In this document: one piece after another, positions 1 to 9,471 of the stretch
How the letters are laid out: every line of letters starts with the position of its first letter
Numbering within the stretch: position 1 is the stretch's first letter
Origin: Adlercreutzia rubneri
Lineage (GTDB): Bacteria > Actinomycetota > Coriobacteriia > Coriobacteriales > Eggerthellaceae
Assembly (NCBI RefSeq): GCF_009755265.1
Contig: NZ_WPOO01000011.1
Coordinates: 1-64,000 of the forward strand
Reading direction: 5' to 3'
DNA: 64,000 bases
Notes under the pieces: model-generated
Told to the model about the DNA's origin: nothing
The model's input: the letters and a program-made list of their open reading frames with translations, nothing else
The model's database searches: none
Made by a program: the position numbers and the translations under genes

Positions 1-342
<342 letters not shown>

Positions 343-575
343 AGGCGGCGTCTCCGCCGCCGACAGATCATGTGAGTGTGATTCTGTTTTTAAAACTCTC
401 CGTCGGGGCCTTAGGGCCCCTGACAGGGAAAAAGTTAAGCTTGCTCTCTCGAATGTCCGTCTGACATCCGAGAAGACGTTTGTTCCGTCTCTCGAATTCC
501 ATCCTCAGTATCCGGTTGTCAAGGTTCCGCGGGAGGCTTCCCGCCCCGCCGCCCTCGCGAGCGACGCAAGGAAAT

Positions 576-604
576 ACTTTACAGGGACTCGCATCCCCCG
601 TCAA
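576..604 (-). promoter_or_regulatory. rRNA operon promoter (proximal)
   Basis: On the minus strand a TTGACG -35 box (599-604) and a TAAAGT -10 box (576-581) are separated by exactly 17 nt. It drives leftwards into the 16S gene and leaves a leader of about 230 nt (343-575) in which I see no gene. A second TTGACA (517-522) lies downstream but has no good -10 partner. Confidence 0.6.
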
Positions 605-713
605 GCGGTTCACGAAATCTCGACAACTTCGCTCTCCCGCCCGACGGGCCGCCCGGACCGCCGGGGGCGCCGGGGGCGCCGCCTTCCGCACTTCCGAAAA
701 AGGCAGCTCGCAT

Positions 714-741
714 ATGATACAGCTCCCGGGATTTCGCGCAA
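714..741 (-). promoter_or_regulatory. rRNA operon promoter (distal)
   Basis: Minus-strand -35 TTGCGC (736-741) and -10 TATCAT (714-719) with a 16-nt spacer. Tandem promoters are usual for rRNA operons. The site lies about 85 nt downstream of the end of the anti-sigma gene. No other gene is visible in the 484-bp gap 343-826. Confidence 0.5.
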
Positions 742-826
742 GGGGGAATTTGAAAAATCTTTCATCCGCACGAATGGCCCCTGAGACGGCCGAAATTCCG
801 TCGCAATACGTTATGCGTCGCCTCGT

Positions 827-1624
827 TTAATTGCCATGACGGCCGTGACCATATCCCTTACCGGCCCCTTGGCCATGTCCGTGGCCCTCGTAGGAATCGC
901 CCTCCTGGCCGCTGTGGCATGCGTCGATGCGATCACGCAGCTGACGCATAGTCATAGAAGCACACTCCTCGAGCGTGTATGAGGGATCGAGGCTCATCAG
1001 CTCTTGGGCAGCCTGATAGCGACCAACGCCCAAACCCGCCGCAGCTGCCGCATCGCGAGTGGCGCTATCGGCACGGCGACAAGCATGTTCACAGGATGCA
1101 GAGGACAGCGCCTCGTCGCTTTGAGCAACAAGGCTCTCCCCCAAGCGATTGTTCTCAGAAACCACGTTGACGTCAATAAACGCATCTTTCTCAGCATAAG
1201 AGCCGAATGCGTCACTCGACAGCAGCGCGCCGATGACGTCGCCGTAAGGGCGATTCAGCATATCAACAGCGCCGAGCACGACAGCGCCATCATCATTGAG
1301 CGCTTCGGCTTCAATCACGATACCGAACGTATTAACCGTAAGCTCAAGAGAGGGATTCACCTCAATGTCCACGAAAGCAGACGGCGCACGATACACGCCA
1401 TAGGCACCGACGAGGGCCAGCGCGAGCAAAAGGCATGCGGCCCAAGCAGTGACGACACGCACTCGCGGGCGACGCCGCAGGGAGGCGCGATGCACCTCAA
1501 CAGAAGGAGCATCCGGCCGCCTCTTCCGCTCTTCCTCGAGAAGGGCCAGCGTGCGTCCGCGGAGCGCCTCGGAAGCATGCTGAGCATCGTAGGCCTCACG
1601 GATACGCTGCTCAAGATCGGTCAT
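827..1624 (-). CDS. RsgI-like transmembrane anti-sigma factor
   Basis: Predicted single-pass membrane anti-sigma factor of 265 residues. About 55 cytoplasmic residues precede one membrane segment (about 58-78). The sequence AFVDIEVNPSLELTVN follows; it matches the region found just outside the membrane in RsgI-type anti-sigma factors (VDINPSIEL-like). The extracellular part ends in a tail of about 20 residues rich in Gly and His (GHGHGQGAGKGYGHGRHGN). The start codon overlaps the stop of the upstream sigma gene (ATGA), so the two are probably translationally coupled and form a regulator pair. What the extracellular domain senses is unknown. The His-rich tail resembles the tail of the secreted protein encoded first in the operon and suggests metal binding, which is inference. 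Confidence 0.8.
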   Translation of the reverse strand: MTDLEQRIREAYDAQHASEALRGRTLALLEEERKRRPDAPSVEVHRASLRRRPRVRVVTAWAACLLLALALVGAYGVYRAPSAFVDIEVNPSLELTVNTFGIVIEAEALNDDGAVVLGAVDMLNRPYGDVIGALLSSDAFGSYAEKDAFIDVNVVSENNRLGESLVAQSDEALSSASCEHACRRADSATRDAAAAAGLGVGRYQAAQELMSLDPSYTLEECASMTMRQLRDRIDACHSGQEGDSYEGHGHGQGAGKGYGHGRHGN

Positions 1625-2109
1625 GAGAGGGCCTCCTTCAGCGTCTTTTTGCCGCGGGCAATCCAGGAATACACGGTATTCACGGGGACGTCGAGCATCG
1701 AGGCGATCTCCGGAGCCGTGTAGCCCTCGTACAGGGCAAGATACACGGGAGTGCGGGGAGGGTCATCGAGGTCGCTCATGGCATCGAGCACTTCTTTCAC
1801 ACGCGAATCGGGCTGAGCCTCCTCATCGCGGGACGCGAGCGATTCGAATGAGGTCTCATCAAGCGGCACATTCTTACTCGCAGCCGCCCGCCGCATATCG
1901 CGGCACGTGTTCGAAGCAACGCGAATCAACCACGCCTTGCGATGTTCCTCTTCACGAAACTGAACATCATCTGCGAGTGCGTATTTTAGAAATGAATTCT
2001 GGAACGCGTCCTCGGCATCCGCATGGCGACAAAGCGCCGTAAGGCAAACGCGCCACACGGTATCGCCATGACGCGCCATAGTCTCTTCTATGTCAGGGGC
2101 AGATCTCAC
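1621..2109 (-). CDS. ECF-type RNA polymerase sigma factor
   Basis: Sigma-70 family factor of 162 residues with only regions 2 and 4. Region 2 carries the core-binding sequence (ADAEDAFQNSFLKYA, about 31-45) and AWLIRVASNTCRDMRR. Region 4 carries the helix-turn-helix YTAPEIASMLDVPVNTVYSW. GTG is taken as start because region 2 begins immediately after it; an ATG ten codons later would cut into the domain. The Shine-Dalgarno is weak, so coupling to the upstream secreted-protein gene (17-nt gap) is likely. It is followed with a 4-nt overlap by its presumed anti-sigma factor. It probably controls its own operon. Confidence 0.88.
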   Translation of the reverse strand: MRSAPDIEETMARHGDTVWRVCLTALCRHADAEDAFQNSFLKYALADDVQFREEEHRKAWLIRVASNTCRDMRRAAASKNVPLDETSFESLASRDEEAQPDSRVKEVLDAMSDLDDPPRTPVYLALYEGYTAPEIASMLDVPVNTVYSWIARGKKTLKEALS

Positions 2110-2126
2110 GCACTCGCAGGGTTTGT

Positions 2127-2555
2127 TTAGCGAGCGCAGCCGTGGCCGCCGCCATGGTGACGGCCATGGCCATGACCCTGGCCGTTCCCGCTGCCGTAGT
2201 TGTCGCAGACGCCATCACCGTCGGCATCCACGTAGCCCGGGCAGTTCGCTCCAGCACCGGCGCAGTTGTCGCATATGCCGTCGCCGTCGGCATCCACATA
2301 CCCAGAGCACGCGCCGTCTTGGTAGTTGTCGCAGACGCCATCGCCGTCGGCATCAGTGTAGCCGGGGCACGCACCATTCTCATGCCGGTCGCACGCACCG
2401 TTGGCATTGCGGTCGGCGTAATTCGGACACGTCGCCGCAGCCGAACGGGAGCCGATCGCCATCGGCGACGACGGGGAAAGGGCGGCGAAAGCCACCGCCG
2501 GCACGCAAAGCGCCAACGCGAGCACCACGACAACAACGAAGGTAGACTTCTTCAT
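2127..2555 (-). CDS. secreted Cys-rich DxDxDG-repeat protein with His/Gly tail
   Basis: Exported protein of 142 residues with a signal peptide (MKK, hydrophobic core VVVVVLALALCVPAVAFA, cleavage after AFA near residue 24). The mature part holds four units of the type CPGYTDADGDGVCDNY. Each unit has a DADGDG loop, the calcium-binding pattern of thrombospondin type 3 and dockerin-like repeats, flanked by cysteines. The C-terminus is GHGHGRHHGGGHGCAR, a likely transition-metal ligand. It is the first gene of an operon with an ECF sigma factor and an RsgI-like anti-sigma factor, so it is either the regulon's main product or part of its sensor. GGAGGA lies 9 nt before the ATG. The function is not recognised; calcium or metal binding is inferred from the motifs. 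Confidence 0.75.
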   Translation of the reverse strand: MKKSTFVVVVVLALALCVPAVAFAALSPSSPMAIGSRSAAATCPNYADRNANGACDRHENGACPGYTDADGDGVCDNYQDGACSGYVDADGDGICDNCAGAGANCPGYVDADGDGVCDNYGSGNGQGHGHGRHHGGGHGCAR

Positions 2556-2596
2556 AATTCAGGTTCCTCCTTGAGTTTTCTTCCGTCTCTGCAAGT

Positions 2597-2627
2597 AACA
2601 CGATTCAGCCACGCGAATCCTTGCAAC
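2597..2627 (-). promoter_or_regulatory. possible ECF-type promoter of the sigma operon
   Basis: Minus-strand GTTGCAAG (2620-2627) followed 18 nt later by CGTGTT (2597-2602), about 40 nt before the start of the secreted-protein gene. The CGT-type -10 is typical of ECF promoters and no housekeeping promoter is visible. This is a weak, pattern-only call. Confidence 0.25.
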
Positions 2628-2718
2628 TTTTTTCATTTCTGGAAAAAACTCCTCTAAGCGGAAAACGCCGCTGGCACTCAGCCGGCAAACCTCAGCACAC
2701 TTACGCCGGCCTCAAAAG

Positions 2719-3930
2719 CTACTCGAAGCGCACGAACTTCTTCTTCCCCACCTGCACCTCGGCGCCGGCGAGAACCTCGGGAGCCACATTGTAGGCTTTG
2801 GGGGCAAGCGCCTCGCCGTTGACCTTCACGCCGCCGCCGTCGATAAGGCGACGCGCCTCGGAGGCGGTGCCAGCCACGCCGGCATCTACCAGAATCTTCG
2901 CCACATATACCAGGCCGTTCTCATCCGGCGTCAGATCGGGCGCGAAGATGGGGGCGTCGGCCGGGAAGCCGTGCTCCTTGAACTTGAGGTCGAAGTCGGC
3001 CTCGGCGGCCTCGGCGGCCACGTCGTCGTAGTAGGCGGCCACGATGTTGCGGGCGAGCGCGCGCTTTACCTTGTTGGGATGCAGCTCGTCAGCAGCCAGC
3101 CCTGCCTCGATACGGTCGATTTCGTCCACAGCCTCGGTGGAGGCGAGGCGGTAGTACTTCACCATGAGCTCGTCGGGAATGGACATGACCTTACCGAACA
3201 TGTCGGCCGCCTCGTCAGTGAGCCCGATGTAGTTGCCGTAGCTCTTCGACATCTTCTTCACGCCATCGGTGCCCTCGAGCAAGGGCAGCGTGAGGCAGAC
3301 CTGGGGCTCCATGCCCATCTTCTCCATGAGCTCGCGACCGGCGAGCAGGTTGAACAGCTGGTCGGTGCCGCCGAGCTCCACATCGGCCTTGATGACCACG
3401 GAGTCGTAGGCCTGCATGACCGGGTAGAGGAACTCGTGCAAGCTGATGGACTGGCCCGACGTGTAACGGTTGTGGAAGTCGTCGCGCTCCAAGATGCGGG
3501 CCACCGTGAAGTTCGCGAGAAGCTTCAGCAGCGACTCCATGTTCAAATCGAGAATCCACTCGGAGTTGTAGCGCAGCACGGTCTTCTCGGGATCGAGGAT
3601 CTTGAACGCCTGGTCAACGTAGGTCTGCGCGTTCTCCTGGATCTTTTCGCGCGAGAGCTGCGGGCGCGTGGTGTTGCGCCCGGACGGGTCGCCGATGAGC
3701 GCCGTGCCGTCGCCGATGATGAGCGTCACTTGATGCCCCAGATCCTGGAACTGGCGCAGCTTGCGCAGGGGCACCGCATGGCCCAGATGGATATCGGGGG
3801 CCGTCGGGTCGACGCCGAGCTTCACGTTCAGCGGCACGCCGCGCTTGAGCTTCTCCAGGAGCGCCGATTCGGGCACGATCTGCGCCGTACCGGATTTGAT
3901 AATGTGCAGTTGTTCCTCAGGAGTAAGCAT
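2719..3930 (-). CDS. tyrS: tyrosyl-tRNA synthetase
   Basis: Class I aminoacyl-tRNA synthetase charging tRNA-Tyr, 403 residues, which is normal for the family. The HIGH-type motif appears as HLGH in DIHLGHAVPLRKLRQF, the KMSKS loop as KKMSKSYGN, and the last ~65 residues form an S4 RNA-binding domain (VDAGVAGTASEARRLI onward). ATG at 3930 is chosen because GGAGG stands just before it; a TTG 42 nt upstream has no such site. The 66-bp gap to the next gene is too short for a T-box leader. Confidence 0.97.
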   Translation of the reverse strand: MLTPEEQLHIIKSGTAQIVPESALLEKLKRGVPLNVKLGVDPTAPDIHLGHAVPLRKLRQFQDLGHQVTLIIGDGTALIGDPSGRNTTRPQLSREKIQENAQTYVDQAFKILDPEKTVLRYNSEWILDLNMESLLKLLANFTVARILERDDFHNRYTSGQSISLHEFLYPVMQAYDSVVIKADVELGGTDQLFNLLAGRELMEKMGMEPQVCLTLPLLEGTDGVKKMSKSYGNYIGLTDEAADMFGKVMSIPDELMVKYYRLASTEAVDEIDRIEAGLAADELHPNKVKRALARNIVAAYYDDVAAEAAEADFDLKFKEHGFPADAPIFAPDLTPDENGLVYVAKILVDAGVAGTASEARRLIDGGGVKVNGEALAPKAYNVAPEVLAGAEVQVGKKKFVRFE

Positions 3931-3996
3931 GATGCCTCCGCTTTTCTTTAATATCGCGATACCTTTATACAAGTGCTGGAAATTCTAGCACAGCCG

Positions 3997-6504
3997 CTAC
4001 GAGACGCCGCGGTAGAGGTGGCCGGAGGTGGTGTTGGGCATCTTCGCGATGGCGTTGCCGTCGTTTTGGGCCACGTGCAGGGCGCGAATGGCGCGCCCCA
4101 CGGCGTGGGCCGTCTCCTCGGCGTTCATGAGGGTGGCGTCCACCATATAGGAGGAGATGCCGGCCGCGAGCAACTCGGGCATCGACGAGGCGATATCCAG
4201 TTCCACCGCGTTGTAGAGGTGGCTGCGGCCCATGGCGTCGGTGACGACCGGGAACTCGTAGCCCTTGCGATCCTTCAGCACATGGGGGCTCTTGCGACGC
4301 GGGCATTCGGCGCAGTTCTCGTCGCACGGGCCCTGGCTCATGAGCATGCAGTGCTCGGTGACCATGAGCTCCTGGGCGCCGATGAGCAGCACGCCCAGTT
4401 CCACCGGGGCATCTTTGGCAACCTCTTCGATTTGCCGCAGCGTGAGCTCCGGCGAGAGCCACACGCGCGCGGCACCGAACTCGCTGGCGACGGCCAGGGA
4501 GAGCTGGTTGGTAATGGGCACATGGGAGCCGACATCGAGCAGCGCCCCCTCTTCGGAAGCCCGTTCCATAGCACCGAGGCTTTCGGCCAGAAGCGGCTTG
4601 CCCTCGGCAGCATACTTCCACACGTCGGCATCGACGACCGCTTCGCGCGCGCCGCCAACGGCCTCGTGATCGGCCACAGGCATGATGGGAATGCAGCCCT
4701 TGGGGTAGCCGGCCTGCTCGGCAGCGGCGTTCTTCTGGCCGGCGATAACCGCCTCGCCGCGCCGGTAGTTCAGAGCCGGCACATAGATGATGTGCGCGCC
4801 GGCGCGCTTGGCGGCGCGAGCGCAAGCGGGGTTCGTGACCGTGACGGCCACGCGGCAGCCGGTGGGACGCGCTGCGGGCAGAGGCTCGCGCGGAGTAGTG
4901 CGGGGCAGGGTGCGCCCGTGGCCCTCGGCGGTAAGCGCCTCGGTGAGGACGTCCAGCGCCGCCGCGCGCACGCCATGCAGGGCCGAGAAGCCGATGCCGA
5001 CGCCGTCGTCCATATCGATGGTGAGGTTCACCAGCTGGTAGGGCGTGTTGCCAAGGCGGTCGATGTGGGCGGCGACGTCGTCGAAGGAGACGGCGCGGGT
5101 GCGAGCCGCCTCTACGGGCGCGCCTTCGGCGACACCGGAAACCCCATCGGGGAAGGCAGCTTGCAGGCGACGGGCAACGGCGAGGGTGGTGCGGGGAGCG
5201 CCTTCGATATCGGCCTCGGCTGCGGGGTGGAACTCCATGCGAAGAGGCTCGCCGATGTGGAGGGTGGCGGTGCCGACGAGGGGCACGCGGGGCTCACGGG
5301 CGTCGTCTTCGAAGGCGGCCTCGGCACTGCGGACGCGGAAAACGCGGTCGCCGGCCTTCACCGTGCGCGTCTTGCCTTCCAGCGGCAAATGGTAGCGGCC
5401 CTTCTTGTCGGTGCGCACCGGCCCCAGCGTCAGCGTGCCGTTGCCCTTGCGCGTCCAGAACTCCAGGACGTCGCCTTCTGTCAGAGCATGGGCGCTCTTC
5501 AAATAGGCGGCGCCATCGCGCACCTCGTCGACGCGGCCGAGGAACAGGCCGCGGTTGTTGGGACGCTGGTAACTCATGATATCGTTGCCGCGCTTGCCGT
5601 CCAGATAAGCCGTGGTGAAACCGCGGGAGAAGGCATCGGTGAGGCGGTCGCGATCGGCATCGGTGATAGCCGCGTTCTCCTTCGCCAAAGCAGCATCGAG
5701 AGCTTTACGATAGACGGAGGTCACGGCGAAGACGTACTCGGGCGACTTCATGCGGCCCTCGATTTTAAGCGACGCCACGCCGGCGGCCACGAGGTCGTCC
5801 ACGCGATCCACCGTGCACAGATCCTGGGGCGAAAGCAAGTGATCGCCCGGCGAGGGAAGGCTCTTCTGCAGAGCCTTGTTCTGCAGCTCATAGGGAAGCC
5901 GGCACGCTTGAGCGCACATCCCCCGGTTGGCCGAGCGGCCGCCGATCATGGAGGACATGAAGCACTGGCCCGAGTAGCACACGCACAATGCGCCGTGGGC
6001 GAACACCTCCACTTCCATCCCCTCTTCGGCCGCCGCCGCGCACAGAAGGGCGATCTCGTCCAGCGACACCTCACGGGCGAGCGTAATGCGCTCGGCCCCT
6101 AAGCGGGCCGCCGCGCGCACGCCGGCGAGGTTGTGGGTGTTCATCTGCGTGGAAAGGTGCAGCGACGCTTCGGGGAGCGTGCGGGAGATCTCCGCAGCCA
6201 GGCCGATGTCCTGTACGATGAAGCCGTCGGCTCCGGCGCGGTAAGCCTGGCGCACGCATTCCAAGGCCTCCCCTACCTCGTCGGGCAGGATGATGGTGTT
6301 CATGGTGACGTAGACGGAAACCCCGCGCAGATGCGCGAAGTCGCAGGCCTCCCGCAGCGTCTCCAGGGTGAAGTTGTCGGCCCCGCGCCGCGCATTGAAG
6401 GTCTCAAACCCCAGATACACCGCATCGGCCCCGCCAGCCACCGCCGCATGCAGCGCCGCCATATTGCCGGCCGGCGCCAGCAGTTCTACTTGATTAGTCT
6501 TCAT
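3997..6504 (-). CDS. U32 family peptidase / RlhA-like protein with C-terminal extension
   Basis: Large U32 protein of 835 residues. The N-terminal domain starts with VELLAPAGNMAALHAAVAGG and carries the family Fe-S cysteine cluster region (FAHGALCVCYSGQCFMSS, then MCAQACRLPYELQ). A DUF3656-type middle region and a long C-terminal half follow, with a second cysteine cluster (GPCDENCAECPRRK) near residue 745. In E. coli the long member RlhA makes 5-hydroxycytidine in 23S rRNA; older annotations call the family collagenase-like. The start overlaps the end of the lipoprotein gene upstream by 11 bp, so they are co-transcribed. Assignment to RlhA rather than another U32 branch rests on length and domain order only. 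Confidence 0.85.
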   Translation of the reverse strand: MKTNQVELLAPAGNMAALHAAVAGGADAVYLGFETFNARRGADNFTLETLREACDFAHLRGVSVYVTMNTIILPDEVGEALECVRQAYRAGADGFIVQDIGLAAEISRTLPEASLHLSTQMNTHNLAGVRAAARLGAERITLAREVSLDEIALLCAAAAEEGMEVEVFAHGALCVCYSGQCFMSSMIGGRSANRGMCAQACRLPYELQNKALQKSLPSPGDHLLSPQDLCTVDRVDDLVAAGVASLKIEGRMKSPEYVFAVTSVYRKALDAALAKENAAITDADRDRLTDAFSRGFTTAYLDGKRGNDIMSYQRPNNRGLFLGRVDEVRDGAAYLKSAHALTEGDVLEFWTRKGNGTLTLGPVRTDKKGRYHLPLEGKTRTVKAGDRVFRVRSAEAAFEDDAREPRVPLVGTATLHIGEPLRMEFHPAAEADIEGAPRTTLAVARRLQAAFPDGVSGVAEGAPVEAARTRAVSFDDVAAHIDRLGNTPYQLVNLTIDMDDGVGIGFSALHGVRAAALDVLTEALTAEGHGRTLPRTTPREPLPAARPTGCRVAVTVTNPACARAAKRAGAHIIYVPALNYRRGEAVIAGQKNAAAEQAGYPKGCIPIMPVADHEAVGGAREAVVDADVWKYAAEGKPLLAESLGAMERASEEGALLDVGSHVPITNQLSLAVASEFGAARVWLSPELTLRQIEEVAKDAPVELGVLLIGAQELMVTEHCMLMSQGPCDENCAECPRRKSPHVLKDRKGYEFPVVTDAMGRSHLYNAVELDIASSMPELLAAGISSYMVDATLMNAEETAHAVGRAIRALHVAQNDGNAIAKMPNTTSGHLYRGVS

Positions 6505-7003
6505 TCAGCTTCAAAGCCTCTTCGTCGGCGGCCTTCAGTTTGTCGATGCCCTCGTTGTAGGCGTCTTGGATTTCCTTCACGCGCCCGTCGTAGGCGCTGA
6601 AGTCGAAGGGCGCCTCCTCGGTTGCGCTGCTGATCTCCGTGTACAAATCGATGTAGCTGTTCAGGGCATCCTTCAGCTTGTTGCAGCCGTCGACGTAGTT
6701 CGTCTGCAGGTCTTTCATGGCGTCCGGCGTATCGATGGCCGCCAGAGCGTCAATGGCCTCGAAGGCGCTGTTGGCCTTGTTGCGCATATTGACGACGCTC
6801 TCCTGAGCCACCGCCTCGTCGAATTCGCCGAGGCGCGTGTTCAGCTCCTCCACCGCCTGGTTGACCTTGGTCATGTAGGTGCGATTGGCCTGCTGCTGGT
6901 CGGTGGCTCCAGTGGCCGGCGACTGGCAACCGGCAAGAGCGCCGAGGGCCAAAGCCGCGCCAAGGGCCACAGCCAAAACCCGCGCGATGGTACGTTTCCT
7001 CAT
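6494..7003 (-). CDS. small helical lipoprotein of unknown function
   Basis: Predicted lipoprotein of 169 residues with a signal peptide and lipobox LAGC (Cys near residue 26), so probably anchored to the outer face of the membrane. The mature part is almost all predicted helix, acidic and without cysteines (for example NQAVEELNTRLGEFDEAVAQ). I recognise no domain. Its 3' end overlaps the start of the U32 gene by 11 bp and it lies downstream of the class A PBP gene, separated by 159 bp. Conservation of that neighbourhood is not known to me. Confidence 0.7.
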   Translation of the reverse strand: MRKRTIARVLAVALGAALALGALAGCQSPATGATDQQQANRTYMTKVNQAVEELNTRLGEFDEAVAQESVVNMRNKANSAFEAIDALAAIDTPDAMKDLQTNYVDGCNKLKDALNSYIDLYTEISSATEEAPFDFSAYDGRVKEIQDAYNEGIDKLKAADEEALKLNED

Positions 7004-7162
7004 GATTTCTCCCGTCTTCGGTACCTTGAGGCACCGGTTGCTTGCTCAGGGCAGCCTCGTCGAGCGAGGCTTTGGTTTCTCATTCGCTATGATAGCAGTC
7101 CGCACCCCCGGGCCCGTACCGCCGTCACGGTATCGCAACAATTATGTCGCGGCTACGCTGCT

Positions 7163-9355
7163 TTAGGCACCCTCGCCGCCACCGTCGTCCGGGGCTGGGT
7201 CGGGCGTCGGCTCCGGCGTCGGCTCCGGCGTTGGCTCGGGCTCCGGGGTAGGCTCCGGCGTCGGTGTCGGTGTCGGCTCGGCGTTGCCGCCGCCCTCGTT
7301 GCCCTCTCCGCCTTCGTTGCCGCCGTTCTCGTCGCCGTCGCCCTCGGGCGTCTCCTCATCATCCTGCTTCGTGGTCACCTCGGTGTCGTCTTTCTTTTTC
7401 TTGGAAGAGTAGTAGCCGCCGATATGGTTGTCCTCGTCGCGGTAATCCTTCTTGTACTCGGGCTTATCTGCCTCGAAGAACTTCACCGTCTGCGTCGGGG
7501 AGATCATCTTGTCGATGAAATCGCCGAAGACGCTGGCCGCCGTCGTAGTCGTCGCCTGGGCCTCGGAATAGTCGGAGCGGTCACCCAGCCAGATGGCCAC
7601 GGCGTACTGCGGGGTCACACCGCAGAACCAGCTGTCCTTCTTGTCGTCGGTGGTACCGGTCTTGCCTCCGGCCTCCTGGCCGTTATCGGGACGAGCCGCC
7701 TTGCCAGTGCCGTTGTCGATGACCACTTCCATGCAGTCGAGCGCCGCCCGAGCCACTTCGCGAGAGAACACCCGCTCGCCCGTGGGGTCGGTGTTGTCCA
7801 CGATAACGTTGCCGTTCTTGTCCTCGATGGAGATGATGCACTCCGGATCGTAGTGGACGCCGCCGTTGGCCACCGTGGCATAGGCGTCAGCCATTTCGAG
7901 CGGCGTGACCGAACCGATGCCCAGGGTAAGGCCCGCCACCGCCGGCAAATCGGAGGTGATACCCATGGCGTGGGCCATCTCGATCACCTTATCGACGCCC
8001 ACGGAGAGAAGCAAGCGAATAAACGCCGTGTTCGACGACACGCCGAAAGCGCTCTTGATGGTGCGCGTGCCGTAATCGGCCTTATCGTTGTTGTAGACAG
8101 GCTCGCCGCCCTCCAAATCAACCTTGTAGCCAGCATCGATGAGCGTTTCCGGGTCGATGCCCTCGTTGATAGCCGCCAAAAGCGTGAACAGCTTGAACGA
8201 CGATCCGGCCTGACGGCCCGCGCCGCCCTCGCCCGTGGCCATGTTCACCTGGGAGCTCTCGTAATCGCGACCGCCCACCAGCGCGTCGATGTAGCCGTTC
8301 TCGGGGTTCACAACGGCCATGGCCACCTCGAAGGGATCGCCGGCCTCCTCTTCCTTTTCGGCCGCAGCCTCTTCGGCGGCGGTCTGGGCCTCGATATCCA
8401 GCGTCGTGATCACCTTCAACCCGCCCTTGAACAGCTCGGAGGTGGAATAGGCGTACTTGCCCTCGGGGTTGGTCAGCTGGTTGCGCACGTAGCTCGTGAA
8501 GTAGGGGTAGGCCAGAATGCCCGTCATGGAGGGCTCGGAGGGGTTCAGCTCGATGGGCTCGGCCTTCACCGCGTCGGCCTCCTCCGCCGTGATAACCCCG
8601 TTGGACACCATGCGGTCGAGCACGGTGTTGCGGCGCTTCAGGCAGTTGTCCGGATAATCGATGGGGTTATTGTAGGTGGGCGACTGGGGAATGCCCACGA
8701 GCGTGGCCGCCTCGTTCAACGTGAGGTCCTTCGCGTCCTTGGAGAAGTAGCGCTCGGCGGCGGCCTCGATACCGTAGGCACCGGAACCGTAGTTGATAGT
8801 GTTCAGGTACATGAGCAGGATCTCGTCTTTGGAGTACTGCTCTTCCAGCTTCTGGGAAATGTACATCTCGCGGATCTTGCGCTTGAAGGAGATGTCGCGC
8901 ATCTCGTCGGAAAGAATCGTGTTGCGCACGAACTGCTGAGTGATGGTGGAGGCGCCCTCCAGCTCGCCGCCCATGAGGTTGTTCACGAGCGCGCGGGCCA
9001 CACCGAGGTAATCGACGCCGGAGTGGGTGTAGAAGCGCTCGTCCTCGGTGGCGACGGTGCCCTTCAGCACGTACTCGCTAATCTGGTCGAGAGCCACCGG
9101 GTCGCGATTCTCCAGCTGGAACTCGGCGAGCAGCGTCGTGCCGTCCGATGCGTAAACCATGGTTGGCTGCGCCGTGTTGTAAGCGTCGGCGTTCTGGTAG
9201 TCGGGCAGATCCTCCAGCCAGGAGTTGCACAGCGTCACCACGCCGAACACGCCCGCCGCGAGAAAGGCGACGAACACGCCCAGCACCGACAAAACGATGA
9301 CCTTCTTATTCTTTACTTTCGTGCCCTTACGGCCCTTCATTGCGCGAGAACCCAC
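7163..9355 (-). CDS. class A penicillin-binding protein (transglycosylase/transpeptidase)
   Basis: Bifunctional peptidoglycan synthase of 730 residues. A short basic N-terminus is followed by one membrane anchor (about 20-42). The GT51 glycosyltransferase domain follows, with TEDERFYTHSGVDYLGVARA and GASTITQQFVRN. The transpeptidase domain has the active-site serine in GSSFK, SSN as the second motif and KTGTT as the third. The last ~100 residues are disordered: Lys/Asp-rich, Gly/Glu-rich, then many PTPEP repeats, probably spanning the wall. The GTG start has GGAGG 7 nt upstream. No monofunctional regulator is nearby. Confidence 0.95.
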   Translation of the reverse strand: MGSRAMKGRKGTKVKNKKVIVLSVLGVFVAFLAAGVFGVVTLCNSWLEDLPDYQNADAYNTAQPTMVYASDGTTLLAEFQLENRDPVALDQISEYVLKGTVATEDERFYTHSGVDYLGVARALVNNLMGGELEGASTITQQFVRNTILSDEMRDISFKRKIREMYISQKLEEQYSKDEILLMYLNTINYGSGAYGIEAAAERYFSKDAKDLTLNEAATLVGIPQSPTYNNPIDYPDNCLKRRNTVLDRMVSNGVITAEEADAVKAEPIELNPSEPSMTGILAYPYFTSYVRNQLTNPEGKYAYSTSELFKGGLKVITTLDIEAQTAAEEAAAEKEEEAGDPFEVAMAVVNPENGYIDALVGGRDYESSQVNMATGEGGAGRQAGSSFKLFTLLAAINEGIDPETLIDAGYKVDLEGGEPVYNNDKADYGTRTIKSAFGVSSNTAFIRLLLSVGVDKVIEMAHAMGITSDLPAVAGLTLGIGSVTPLEMADAYATVANGGVHYDPECIISIEDKNGNVIVDNTDPTGERVFSREVARAALDCMEVVIDNGTGKAARPDNGQEAGGKTGTTDDKKDSWFCGVTPQYAVAIWLGDRSDYSEAQATTTTAASVFGDFIDKMISPTQTVKFFEADKPEYKKDYRDEDNHIGGYYSSKKKKDDTEVTTKQDDEETPEGDGDENGGNEGGEGNEGGGNAEPTPTPTPEPTPEPEPTPEPTPEPTPDPAPDDGGGEGA

Positions 9356-9471
9356 GAATTAACCTCCATCAGTTATAGGTCTGGCCATTTTACCAATGAG
9401 TTATGGAGGGTTCATAAGATGGAGCCGCCACCAGGAAATGCACAGAGGACGAGGGGCTTCCCATTCTGCCC

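Noticed and set aside
2127..2536. Alternative frames through the DxDxDG-repeat gene on both strands
   Set aside because: Repetitive DNA opens all frames; only one has a signal peptide, ribosome-binding site and cysteine-spaced repeats.
3931..3996. T-box leader for tyrS (and for cysS at 26106-26198)
   Set aside because: Gaps of 66 and 93 bp are too short for a T-box with terminator/antiterminator.
3973..6102. Open plus-strand frame of about 700 codons opposite the U32 gene
   Set aside because: Mirror frame of a real gene with biased codon composition; no start signal or domain.
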